A stretch of DNA of 14,982 nt from Gammaproteobacteria bacterium (GCA_026193675.1 JAPHSO010000136.1:1-14982); one strand, 5' to 3'; shown: positions 7,769 to 14,382, counted from the stretch's first letter. Notes: generated by a model not told the origin, from the sequence alone. Translations and numbers: made by a program.

Positions 7769-7797
7769 GATATAAGACAAAAATATGGGGATAACAA
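7769..7797 (-). promoter_or_regulatory. Candidate sigma-70 promoter for the radical SAM gene
   Basis: On the minus strand TTGTTA (7792-7797) and TATATC (7769-7774) are separated by exactly 17 bp. Transcription would start about 20-25 bp before the coding region. The match is moderate (4 of 6 at each box or slightly better), but the position is right for a gene with no close upstream neighbour on its strand. Confidence 0.4.
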
Positions 7798-7798
7798 C

Positions 7799-7812
7799 TA
7801 CAGCATGCTGTA
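7799..7812. promoter_or_regulatory. Perfect 14-bp palindrome, possible operator
   Basis: TACAGCATGCTGTA is identical to its reverse complement. It lies in the gap between the divergent radical SAM and nitronate monooxygenase genes, just upstream of the candidate minus-strand -35 box, and it overlaps a plus-strand TATTAT that could serve as a -10. The position would suit a dimeric repressor acting on one or both genes. It does not match the LexA, FNR or Fur consensus as I know them. Confidence 0.4.
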
Positions 7813-7852
7813 TTATTGTCGCCTATTGTCTCACTTCTTGGACTACGACTGA

Positions 7853-9019
7853 ATGATTAAAACACCACTACCACTTCTTAAGATCAAAGGACGCGAATTG
7901 CTACCGATGATCCAGGGCGGAATGGGCGTGGGTGTCTCTGCTCACAAGCTTGCCGGGGCCGTTGCCAAAGAGGGGGCTGTCGGTACTATCGCCAGTATCG
8001 ACCTACGTGTTCACCATCCCGATCTGATGGAGCGGACTCACCGCGCCAAAGATCGCAAGATAATTGATGATGCCAACTATGAGGCGCTGGATCGCGAAAT
8101 CGTAGCTGCCAAAGAGATCGCCGGTGACAGCGGTCTGATCGCAGTGAACGTGATGAAGGCGGTTGATCGCCATCCTGAGATGGTACGCCAGTCATGTGAG
8201 AGTGGCGCTAACGCCATCATCATGGGTGCAGGTCTCCCCTTTGATCTACCCGATATGATTAAGGGCTATGAGGATCAGGTCGCTCTGATCCCTATCCTCT
8301 CTGAAGAGCGTGGGGTTCGCGCTGTGTTAAAGCGCTGGATGCGTAAGGGGGTATTGCCAGATGCCATCGTACTTGAGCATCCACGCTATGCCGGTGGCCA
8401 CCTTGGCGCCAGAAACCCAAATGATGTGGGTGATGCCAAATTTGATTTCAGTAGAATTCTTGGTGAGATTGCCAAGGTCTTTGAATCACTCAAGATTGAT
8501 CCAATCCCCCTACTCCCAGCAGGCGGTATTAACTCTTTTGAAAAGATTAAAGAGCTGTTTAGCTGGGGTGCCAGCGGAGTACAGCTAGGAACACCATTTG
8601 CTGTCACCCAGGAGGGTGACGCCCACCAGAACTTTAAAGATGTACTCCTCAATGCCAAGCCTGAAGATATTGTCACCTTCATGAGTACTGCCGGACTACC
8701 TGCACGTGCAGTGCTAACCCCATGGCTGGAGAAGTATCTGGCCCGTGAGGAGAAGGTGCGTGCCCGCGCCAATCCCGATAAGGCGAAGTGTGCGGTCTGG
8801 TATGAGTGTCTGACCCACTGCGGCCTTAAAGATGGTAATTCCAATGCAGGCCAATTCTGTATCGACACCCAGCTCGAACAGGCGGTACTGGGTAATGTTG
8901 ATAAGGGTCTCTTCTTCAGAGGATCAGAGCCGCTACCATTTGGAAATCAGTGCCGCACGGTTGCTGAAACACTGCAATATCTGCTGACCGGCGAGCTCCC
9001 TGAAGGGATTAAAATCTAA
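7853..9019 (+). CDS. Nitronate monooxygenase-like FMN flavoprotein (NPD family)
   Basis: This 388-aa TIM-barrel flavoprotein belongs to the 2-nitropropane dioxygenase/nitronate monooxygenase family. The FMN-binding N-terminus has LPMIQGGMGVGVSAHKLA (17-34). AGGH at 180-183 carries the catalytic histidine position (H183), and GGINSFEKIKELFSWGASGVQLGT covers the phosphate-binding loops. After the barrel there is a C-terminal extension with cysteines near 313, 319, 323, 336 and 367 (CAVWYECLTHCGLKDG, GQFCID) that simple nitronate monooxygenases lack. This could be a metal or Fe-S site, so the true substrate may not be a nitronate. The ATG is the natural family start, although no good ribosome-binding site precedes it. 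It is a single gene on its strand, convergent with the next one. Confidence 0.85.
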   Translation: MIKTPLPLLKIKGRELLPMIQGGMGVGVSAHKLAGAVAKEGAVGTIASIDLRVHHPDLMERTHRAKDRKIIDDANYEALDREIVAAKEIAGDSGLIAVNVMKAVDRHPEMVRQSCESGANAIIMGAGLPFDLPDMIKGYEDQVALIPILSEERGVRAVLKRWMRKGVLPDAIVLEHPRYAGGHLGARNPNDVGDAKFDFSRILGEIAKVFESLKIDPIPLLPAGGINSFEKIKELFSWGASGVQLGTPFAVTQEGDAHQNFKDVLLNAKPEDIVTFMSTAGLPARAVLTPWLEKYLAREEKVRARANPDKAKCAVWYECLTHCGLKDGNSNAGQFCIDTQLEQAVLGNVDKGLFFRGSEPLPFGNQCRTVAETLQYLLTGELPEGIKI

Positions 9020-10329
9020 GCCGATTTACTCTCACTGAGAGAACTCAGTGCGCTCTGATATTTTGAGCGTGCTGAGAGCAGCGCCATCAACATCAAAACA
9101 AAGCTTCCTATCCAGGCGATTCCTGCCGCCTGAGCAATATATTGACTCTGCTGATCCAGCAAAAGCTCCAGCGGAGCGATCGTCACAAGTCCCAACGCAA
9201 CCATCTGCACTCTAAACTGCCACAGACTATAAACGGCCGGAATCACCTGTCTAACATTAGGAACATTCCCCTGCCACTCACCTTCACTCTGGTAGAGATT
9301 ATTGAGGTGGAGCCACACCAGGAATGGGACAATTTTAAATAGCATGCCACTCACTGCTGAGAGAATTCCCCCCATCAGGAATATACTCACCGCACTCTCC
9401 ATCCAGCGAGAATCTTCCTGTAGATAACCAGTTAACCAAAGAATTATCGAAACCAGAAATGCAATCATCGAGATGCGCCAATAGTTAAGCGTTACATCAG
9501 GTAGCCGACGCTTACGTTGCTGCTGCAGCCAAAGCAAAATAACGGCAAACAGTCCCACAGCCACAACCAGTCCGGCAATAGCCAGCCAGCCGAGCCAGGC
9601 CTGTTGTAAAAATTCTGCACCACTCCAGATCACCAACGCAACAAAAATAGTCGGGGCTAACGTTCGTCGAACTGCAGGTGAAAATTCTGGTGTAATCTGA
9701 AACATCGGTACCACCTGATAGGCGATACCGATCAACAACAACAGGAACCAGCCCAGCAATCCCCAACTCATATGAAGATTCGTTAACGGGTGTGCCACCG
9801 GCGCATTCCAGCCTGAGCTATTCAAGATCCACAGCATCAACAAAAGTGTGAGCAAAAGTGATATCACCGAGCCTGCAATGGCAGTCAATGTGCCATGTTT
9901 GGAATCTGAACGGAGCAGTGCATAGAGAATCATCGTAACAAACAGCAGTGTTGCGGTTGCCAACAGTGCCACACCTGAACCGGTCAAAGCCGGCTGTTGC
10001 TGTGCCATCCCCATCAATAACAGTAGCGTTCCGACAGTCCAAAGAAAATGCAGTAGCCTACTCACAAGGTCTGCCCTTGGAATGACGACTCCCATCAAAA
10101 CCGGAAGCAGCTGCTGGAGCGCACCGATCATCACCATTGAGACCACCCCCAGAGTGATCATATGTACCATCAGTAGGGTATCTATAGACCAGCGATTGCT
10201 GAGGATTTCAGCATCCGCAAAAAGTAACAACATCCCCGCAGCCATACCAAATAGCGGCGCGGTCAAAAAAAATCGCAGGGGTACTGACAGTGGTGGGCTC
10301 TGAGCAAGAGAGAGAAAGGCGACGTTCAT
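9016..10329 (-). CDS. Polytopic membrane protein with conserved-looking intramembrane histidines, possibly heme-copper-oxidase/NnrS-related
   Basis: This 437-aa integral membrane protein has about 12 predicted helices and a short basic loop (QQQRKRRLPD, about 269-278). Histidines lie within or at the ends of helices: VHMITLG (H56) leading into MIGALQQLLPVLMG, HPLTNLHMSWGLLGW (H180, H186), and FKIVPFLVWLHLNN (H341). The H...LG...GA..QLLPV pattern recalls subunit-I-like proteins of the heme-copper oxidase or NnrS type, which often sit beside hemerythrin and DUF2249 genes in denitrifiers. I cannot show the complete heme and CuB ligand set, so this is only a resemblance. It ends the dioxygenase-hemerythrin-DUF2249 run, and its TAG overlaps the stop of the convergent flavoprotein gene. 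The ATG at 10327-10329 has no clear Shine-Dalgarno sequence. Confidence 0.7.
   Translation of the reverse strand: MNVAFLSLAQSPPLSVPLRFFLTAPLFGMAAGMLLLFADAEILSNRWSIDTLLMVHMITLGVVSMVMIGALQQLLPVLMGVVIPRADLVSRLLHFLWTVGTLLLLMGMAQQQPALTGSGVALLATATLLFVTMILYALLRSDSKHGTLTAIAGSVISLLLTLLLMLWILNSSGWNAPVAHPLTNLHMSWGLLGWFLLLLIGIAYQVVPMFQITPEFSPAVRRTLAPTIFVALVIWSGAEFLQQAWLGWLAIAGLVVAVGLFAVILLWLQQQRKRRLPDVTLNYWRISMIAFLVSIILWLTGYLQEDSRWMESAVSIFLMGGILSAVSGMLFKIVPFLVWLHLNNLYQSEGEWQGNVPNVRQVIPAVYSLWQFRVQMVALGLVTIAPLELLLDQQSQYIAQAAGIAWIGSFVLMLMALLSARSKYQSALSSLSESKSA
9033..9067 (+). terminator. Possible terminator of the nitronate monooxygenase gene
   Basis: CACTGAG and CTCAGTG form a perfect 7-bp stem with an AGAA loop (9033-9050), starting 14 bp after the plus-strand stop codon. 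The tail GATATTTTG has only a modest U-run. The hairpin is also coding sequence of the convergent membrane protein (its C-terminal Ser-rich end), so it may be incidental. Confidence 0.35.
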
Positions 10330-10359
10330 CTTTTAACGATCACTGAATCGGTTTGGCAA

Positions 10360-10644
10360 TTATTCGGCAGGCCACTGTTGCATATTCTTAACAAGCTGAC
10401 CGATGTGGGTTTTCACTAGATCGGCACTATCAGGGCAGATAAAGAGCTCGCACAGACCGCTCTCTCCCTGCCGAGTCTGCACATAGAAGTTGTTATTGGC
10501 AAGATAGTCATAGAGACGACATGGCTTCATGCGGTGGATAAGGTGTAGATAGCTCTGTTGAGGTAACCGCTTTAACTCATCCATTGCCAGAACCAGAGGC
10601 TCTGGCGCCTCTAGTTCGCTAACATCTAGTTCGATGCACTCCAC
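10360..10644 (-). CDS. DUF2249 domain protein
   Basis: This 94-aa protein starts with the DUF2249 pattern LDVSELEAPEPLVLAMDELK, followed by LHLIHRMKPCRLYDYLANN and YVQT. The family is small and has a ferredoxin-like or TusA-like look. It is frequently found next to or fused with hemerythrin domains and near nitric oxide-related oxidases, and its biochemical role is not established. The best start is GTG at 10642-10644, only 5 bp after the hemerythrin stop. This spacing and the lack of a strong Shine-Dalgarno sequence suggest translational coupling. A gap of 30 bp separates it from the membrane protein downstream. There are two cysteines (CRLYDY and LCELFICP regions plus the N-terminal C), none in a known motif. 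Confidence 0.8.
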   Translation of the reverse strand: MECIELDVSELEAPEPLVLAMDELKRLPQQSYLHLIHRMKPCRLYDYLANNNFYVQTRQGESGLCELFICPDSADLVKTHIGQLVKNMQQWPAE

Positions 10645-10649
10645 AGAGG

Positions 10650-11084
10650 CTATTCAACAGCTTCCAGTTTGTTGATCAGCTCATCCTGCTCTCCCGCAAG
10701 AACCTGATCGCTCATCGGATAGAGCATCTGCTCCTCCTTGGCGTTGTGTTGCTGCATCAAAATCAGCAAGGTCTCGGAGGCTCCCAGATAGTCATCGACC
10801 GACTGATCCGCAGCGGCACGGTTCATCTGCTCAAACAGCTGGCGCATCTGTCTATGTTCATGGCGCATCACCTCTGTGGGCCCCATAGTGTGACCACTCA
10901 CCTCCTCAAAACGGGGAAAGAGCATCTCCTCCTCCATCCGAAAGTGGTGTTCCATAGCATCAACAAACTGACGATTAATGTCCGCAGCATTAGACCAGTC
11001 ACCCTTCGAAACACTCTCTTCAGCTCTGGCAAAAATATGGTCGCAACGTTGGTGGTCATCACCCATGAATTCGGTAATTTGCAT
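10650..11084 (-). CDS. Hemerythrin HHE-domain protein
   Basis: This 144-aa soluble four-helix protein of the hemerythrin/HHE cation-binding family binds a diiron centre. Candidate ligands follow the family spacing: H11 (DDHQRCD), H47 and E51 (HFRMEEEMLFP), H75/H77 (RHEHRQM) and H113 with E117/E118 (QHNAKEEQMLYP). Such proteins bind O2 or NO or carry iron, and the sequence alone does not say which. The ATG at 11082-11084 lies 8 bp after the stop of the TauD-like gene, and the stop lies 5 bp before the DUF2249 start, so these genes are clearly co-transcribed. Confidence 0.92.
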   Translation of the reverse strand: MQITEFMGDDHQRCDHIFARAEESVSKGDWSNAADINRQFVDAMEHHFRMEEEMLFPRFEEVSGHTMGPTEVMRHEHRQMRQLFEQMNRAAADQSVDDYLGASETLLILMQQHNAKEEQMLYPMSDQVLAGEQDELINKLEAVE

Positions 11085-11092
11085 AATCTATC

Positions 11093-11974
11093 TCATTTCT
11101 CTCTTTTTGGAATGGCATCAAAGTATCGGGCACGATAGAACAGCCGCTCCGAACTTTCAGCACTGTCAAAACCGGCTCTTTTATGCAGGATATTTCTGCT
11201 AACAAGTCCCATTCCCGCCTCTAGACGTCCCTTAAAGATATACGGTTTATCCGCATCGAGAATCTCAATAAGCGAGGCAACCGCCTTTTGGGTCACCGGA
11301 TCGTCCTTCCACTCGATATTACGTTTACGAGCGGTATAACGCATATGCAGTGAGCCATCGTCATTAATGGAAAAGACCGGACCGATCGATTTACCTCTTG
11401 GTCCACCCTCACTATCGACACCCTCTGGAATGGTCATAGCATCCGGCTGCATCAGGGCGGCGAGCTGCTCCTCTGACCGATCACGTAACAGCAGATAGGC
11501 CATCTCATGATCGACCAGTTCACTCTCGCCCCCCACGGCAGCAGACCTTACACAGTGAACCAACAGTCCATGAATCTGTTCGCTGTTGTAATAACCATCG
11601 GTATGCCAATTGATAGGACGATTGGTGTAGGGAATATATTTGGGGTGCTGACCTTCGGGATTGATACGCAGTTCGGTAATCCCATCACTGTCAGCCATGA
11701 AATTATTGTTGAGGCGCTCCAATCCAAACTGGGCTGCCATCCGCCGTGGTATATCTTTATCGGCCTCTTTAAAGGGTGAAACGTAAATCACCATATTGGC
11801 GCGTTCCAGCCGATCATACATCGCCTCATGCTCCGCCTCAGTCAACTGTTTTGGATCAGCAACCTCAACGATAATATCGGCAATGCTCCGGGGATAGTTC
11901 GCCAGCTTTGTATCCCGCCATTTCTGGTAGAGATCACGATTCTCAATAAGAAAAGGTGATTGGTCTGACTTCAT
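11093..11974 (-). CDS. TauD/TfdA-family Fe(II)/2-oxoglutarate dioxygenase
   Basis: This 293-aa protein has the TauD/TfdA fold. The iron facial triad is visible as H124 and D126 (INWHTDGYYN) and H264 (RNILHKR), with a 2-oxoglutarate-binding arginine expected in RLFYRARYF near 281. Members use O2 and 2-oxoglutarate to hydroxylate small organic substrates; the substrate here is unknown, and nothing nearby points to taurine use. I start it at ATG 11972-11974, with an ACAGG ribosome-binding site 8 nt away. The frame stays open to 12097, but that extension crosses a terminator hairpin and the end of the upstream gene. Co-occurrence with hemerythrin suggests oxygen supply or an NO-linked process, which is inference. 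Confidence 0.9.
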   Translation of the reverse strand: MKSDQSPFLIENRDLYQKWRDTKLANYPRSIADIIVEVADPKQLTEAEHEAMYDRLERANMVIYVSPFKEADKDIPRRMAAQFGLERLNNNFMADSDGITELRINPEGQHPKYIPYTNRPINWHTDGYYNSEQIHGLLVHCVRSAAVGGESELVDHEMAYLLLRDRSEEQLAALMQPDAMTIPEGVDSEGGPRGKSIGPVFSINDDGSLHMRYTARKRNIEWKDDPVTQKAVASLIEILDADKPYIFKGRLEAGMGLVSRNILHKRAGFDSAESSERLFYRARYFDAIPKREK

Positions 11975-11987
11975 GATAAATACCTGT

Positions 11988-12019
11988 TTAAGACAAAGAA
12001 CCCGCCAGTAGGCGGGCTC
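11988..12019 (-). terminator. Intrinsic terminator after the Spy-like gene, directly before the TauD-like gene
   Basis: On the minus strand GAGCCCGCC and GGCGGGTTC form a 9-bp stem (one G-U pair in RNA) with a TACT loop at 11998-12019, followed by TTTGTCTT. It lies 16 bp after the Spy-like stop codon and ends only about 14 bp before the TauD-like ATG. This leaves no room for a separate promoter downstream of it. Confidence 0.8.
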
Positions 12020-12035
12020 TAAAAAGTGTTGATGG

Positions 12036-12626
12036 TTATTGAGCAGCAGGCTGTTGCTGTTGTTGACGACTGCGCATCTGCTCGATACGTTGCTCACGCA
12101 TCGCTCTCATCTGCTTCATCCGCTCCTGTTGAGCAGCCTGTACCTTTTTCATCTGCTCTTTCTGCTCTTTGGTCAGCAGTTCATAGACCTCATTACGAGC
12201 CTTGGCCATCGCAGCGATAGTCTTCTTCTGTTCAGCAAAGATCTCTTCATAAACTTTATTGATCTCATCAATATCCCACTTCTCGGACATATAGATCTTC
12301 TGCAGTTTCTCTTGAGCTGCCTGCATCGACTTAACGCGATCTTGATTGGATTTACGCTCCTTTTCCATCATTTCACGAATCATTTTCTGCTGGTTTTCAT
12401 TAAACTGAACACCTGCAAAGGGTCCTGAGGCCTTATTGCCACGCATACCGGACATCATATGCCTGCCACCAGGTCCCATGTTACGACCCATCATGCCCGG
12501 CCCCATTCCTGGCCCCATTCCTGGCCCCATTCCTGGCATCATCATATTATTTGGTGCGTTGTCGGCAACGGCGCTAAACGCCACCATTAAACCTGCAACC
12601 ATACTTAAAACGGCCGTCTTTAACAT
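12036..12626 (-). CDS. Met-rich periplasmic protein of Spy/CpxP type
   Basis: This 196-aa precursor has a signal peptide (MLKTAVLSMVAGLMVAFSAVA, probable cleavage after Ala21). A Met/Gly/Pro-rich segment of about residues 28-62 (MMMPGMGPGMGPG and further) comes next, followed by a long charged helical region with FNENQQKMI and LLTKEQKEQM, the LTxxQ-like signatures of Spy/CpxP chaperones, and a Gln-rich tail. The protein probably resides in the periplasm as a chaperone or stress sensor. The methionine cluster could bind Cu(I), which would fit the copper ATPase elsewhere in the window. I start at ATG 12624-12626 because GAGGA (12635-12639) lies 8 nt upstream; the ATG at 12641 has no ribosome-binding site and would add five residues. 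It is the last gene before the terminator. Confidence 0.85.
   Translation of the reverse strand: MLKTAVLSMVAGLMVAFSAVADNAPNNMMMPGMGPGMGPGMGPGMMGRNMGPGGRHMMSGMRGNKASGPFAGVQFNENQQKMIREMMEKERKSNQDRVKSMQAAQEKLQKIYMSEKWDIDEINKVYEEIFAEQKKTIAAMAKARNEVYELLTKEQKEQMKKVQAAQQERMKQMRAMREQRIEQMRSRQQQQQPAAQ
12499..12534. repeat. Three perfect tandem copies of a 12-bp unit
   Basis: The unit GGCCCCATTCCT is repeated three times without mismatch inside the Spy-like gene and encodes the Met-Gly-Pro-Gly repeats of its N-terminal region. Copy number could vary by slippage without changing frame. Confidence 0.9.
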
Positions 12627-12665
12627 TGCTAATGTCCTCATCTTGAATTTATAAAGCTATCAACC

Positions 12666-13052
12666 TTATGAGAGAGAGTCTTTGACTCGGATCAATTTCT
12701 CACGAACTTGTGCACCGAGTTCAGCAACTCCAGCATTATCAACAAGTCCAAGTACGGTTGCCGGATCCATAAAACCAACCACAACATCACCAGACTCATC
12801 CTCACGAATAACCACATTACAGGGCAACAACAGACCAATATCGGGCTCTGCATCGATCGCCTGATTGGCAAGACCGGGATTACAGGCACCCAAAATTTTA
12901 TAGGGACGTTTATCAATATCGAGCTTTTTCTTAAGCGTTGCCTGCACATCAATCTCAGTCAACACGCCAAAACCTTCGGCCATAAGCGCCTCGGTTACCT
13001 TACCGTGAACCTCATCAAATGAGCCCTTAACCACTGTTGTAAATCCGTACAT
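12666..13052 (-). CDS. DUF302 domain protein
   Basis: This 128-aa protein is of the DUF302 family. It shows the conserved YGFTTVVKGSFDEV start, GFGVLTEIDVQATLKKKL, YKILGACNPGLA with Cys57, IGLLLPCNVV with Cys78, and VVVGFMDP. The fold is small alpha/beta and the function is not established; members are common in sulfur-oxidising and other redox-active bacteria. No signal peptide is evident. The ATG at 13050-13052 is backed by AGAAGG with 8-nt spacing. It lies 20 bp after the DUF465 stop and 39 bp before the Spy-like start, so it is an internal gene of the same transcription unit. Confidence 0.9.
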   Translation of the reverse strand: MYGFTTVVKGSFDEVHGKVTEALMAEGFGVLTEIDVQATLKKKLDIDKRPYKILGACNPGLANQAIDAEPDIGLLLPCNVVIREDESGDVVVGFMDPATVLGLVDNAGVAELGAQVREKLIRVKDSLS

Positions 13053-13072
13053 ATCAAATACCTTCTAAAGTT

Positions 13073-13279
13073 CTATGCGTTTAAATCGGGAATGAGCTTG
13101 CTCTCAAGTCTCACAATCGAATCTTTGAGAAGCAGCTTGCGCTTTTTCAGGCGCCTTACCTGTAGCTGGTTAACATGGGGATTCTGATTAAGTGCATCAA
13201 TAGCCAGATCGAGATCACCATGCTCCTGGCGTAACTCAAAAAGACGTTGATGCAGCTGTACTATCTCTTCGTTATCCAT
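13073..13279 (-). CDS. DUF465 (YdcH-type) small coiled-coil protein
   Basis: This 68-aa, highly charged, helical protein has the DUF465 pattern: LHQRLFELRQEHGDLDLAID, then QVRRLKKRKLLLKDSIVRLE and a LIPDLNA end. Its role is unknown; YdcH-like proteins are small cytoplasmic helical hairpins. The ATG at 13277-13279 overlaps the stop of the preceding gene as TGATG, indicating translational coupling. A GTG one codon earlier is also possible. GGTGGG lies about 10 nt upstream. Confidence 0.88.
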   Translation of the reverse strand: MDNEEIVQLHQRLFELRQEHGDLDLAIDALNQNPHVNQLQVRRLKKRKLLLKDSIVRLESKLIPDLNA

Positions 13280-14046
13280 CACTGGTAATACCCACCATAG
13301 TTAAAAGGGGCCTGAAACTCCGGCTGACGGTGGAGTAACACAACTGTTCCAGAACGGTCACGAATCACCAGCAGATCATCCATCTGCCGGAACTGAAGCG
13401 AAATGGTTTGGTTCGACTGGTAATGACGCACCTCAATCCAGTCTCCCTTAATCGTCAACTCACCCTGAGAGATGGCGCCGTTGGCCTTTCTCAAAACAAA
13501 CTGGTTGCCCTGGATCTTCCAGCGTTCACCCGTCTTGACCAACCAGAGGCCATCAATACCCTCATATCCAGAACGACTTGCCGGGTAGCCCTCACCCAGC
13601 GGGACAACGCTGCCATCCCAATAGGGATCATCTCCCCAGAAATTCTCTTCATAGGGAATTGGATCACGTAACCACTCACCATCACCCTCTAGCGGCACCG
13701 CGACAACTGTCCCAGAGGTTGCTGGATAGCGTCCCCGTCGATTCAGATAGGGGCCGTCCAAATTTGAACGTACCGGATAACGATTGAGTCCCAATAGATT
13801 GAGTGAGTTGAGGTTATTGCTATTGGGTGTGGAGTAAATTGAACCAAAGGGCATCCAGCCACCATTTCCCAACTGGTTTCGATAGCTGTTATTACCACCG
13901 CCGACGAACCACTCCATCATCTGACGCATCGCATCCATCATCTGCCACGCAGCGACCATCGGCTCGACGAAATTTGCCGCTCTCGCACCCTGAGCAGGTA
14001 CAAGCAAGACTATCGATAAAAAGAGGGCTAAAAGAGGCCGTTTCAC
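13279..14046 (-). CDS. Secreted protein of unknown function with a beta-rich C-terminal half
   Basis: I do not recognise this 255-aa protein as a named family. A clear signal peptide (MKRPLLALFLSIVLLVPAQG, then ARA, cleavage near residue 24) is followed by a Met-rich helix (about 33-48). A low-complexity Asn/Gly/Tyr-rich middle with PVRSNLDGPYLNRRGRYP comes next. The C-terminal region of about 85 residues begins GIDGLWLVKTGERWKIQGNQ and contains alternating strands (ELTIKGDWIEVRHY, SLQFRQMDDLLVIRD, GTVVLLHRQ), reminiscent of a small beta-barrel or lipocalin-like fold. It probably acts in the periplasm or at the outer membrane. The start is GTG at 14044-14046, supported by GGAG at 7-nt spacing; a nearby ATG is out of frame. 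It is the first gene of the four-gene unit ending with the Spy-like gene. Confidence 0.8.
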   Translation of the reverse strand: MKRPLLALFLSIVLLVPAQGARAANFVEPMVAAWQMMDAMRQMMEWFVGGGNNSYRNQLGNGGWMPFGSIYSTPNSNNLNSLNLLGLNRYPVRSNLDGPYLNRRGRYPATSGTVVAVPLEGDGEWLRDPIPYEENFWGDDPYWDGSVVPLGEGYPASRSGYEGIDGLWLVKTGERWKIQGNQFVLRKANGAISQGELTIKGDWIEVRHYQSNQTISLQFRQMDDLLVIRDRSGTVVLLHRQPEFQAPFNYGGYYQ

Positions 14047-14064
14047 ACATCCACTCCAAAATTC

Positions 14065-14082
14065 TTGGTAGAATCATACCAA
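14065..14082. repeat. Inverted repeat in the divergent promoter region, possible operator
   Basis: TTGGTA and TACCAA are perfect 6-bp arms separated by GAATCA. The repeat covers the candidate extended -10 of the leftward unit, and its TTGGTA could act as the -35 of slyX (GATATT follows after 18 bp). A protein bound here could control both directions. Confidence 0.4.
14073..14081 (-). promoter_or_regulatory. Candidate extended -10 promoter for the 14046-12036 unit
   Basis: The minus strand reads TGGTATGAT, which is TG, one base, then TATGAT (14073-14078): an extended -10 element with 5 of 6 matches in the hexamer. The start would fall about 20 nt before the GTG of the secreted-protein gene. 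The -35 region is weak, as is common for extended -10 promoters. It lies inside the inverted repeat at 14065-14082. Confidence 0.45.
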
Positions 14083-14124
14083 ACATTAGATATTGTTTAT
14101 ATTCGATCGTATTAAGAGGCAAAA

Positions 14125-14328
14125 GTGGAATCTAGAGTTGCAGAATTGGAGTTTCGGCTAACCCATCAGGAGGTGACTCTGGAGGAGCTGACCCAAACTA
14201 ATCTGGATCAGCAGCGGCAAATTGAAGAGCTCAAGGTGCAGATTAAGTATCTCAAATCTCTTATCAATCAGTCTGGCAAGTCAGCGGTGGGACATGAGTC
14301 TGATGAGACACCGCCACCCCACTACTAA
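14125..14328 (+). CDS. slyX: SlyX family protein
   Basis: This 67-aa protein is a short coiled coil of the SlyX family. It has the typical start (ESRVAELEFRLTHQEVTLEEL), heptad pattern through IEELKVQIKYLKSLI, and the conserved C-terminal PPPHY. Despite its name (found beside slyD in E. coli) its function is not known. GTG at 14125-14127 is the start, with AGAGG at 5-nt spacing. It is divergent from the secreted-protein gene and lies 54 bp before rlmL. Confidence 0.92.
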   Translation: MESRVAELEFRLTHQEVTLEELTQTNLDQQRQIEELKVQIKYLKSLINQSGKSAVGHESDETPPPHY

Positions 14329-14382
14329 AACAACATCCTTCGATATAGCCCACATTTCTGAGCCGGACATAACCCTCACATC

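Noticed and set aside
9512..10042. Two cysteine-containing minus-strand frames inside the membrane protein gene
   Set aside because: They are alternate frames of the same strand, overlapping a long hydrophobic ORF that explains the sequence.
7749..12035. FNR/DNR-type boxes (TTGAT-N4-ATCAA) before the hemerythrin or flavoprotein genes
   Set aside because: I looked for them because of the NO/O2 context and found no acceptable match in the intergenic gaps.
11975..12097. N-terminal extension of the TauD-like protein to 12097
   Set aside because: It crosses a strong terminator hairpin and the 3' end of the Spy-like gene; the ATG at 11974 has its own ribosome-binding sequence.
12039..12428. Leucine-rich plus-strand frame opposite the Spy-like gene
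   Set aside because: Its hydrophobic composition is the complement of the charged helical region and it has no start context.
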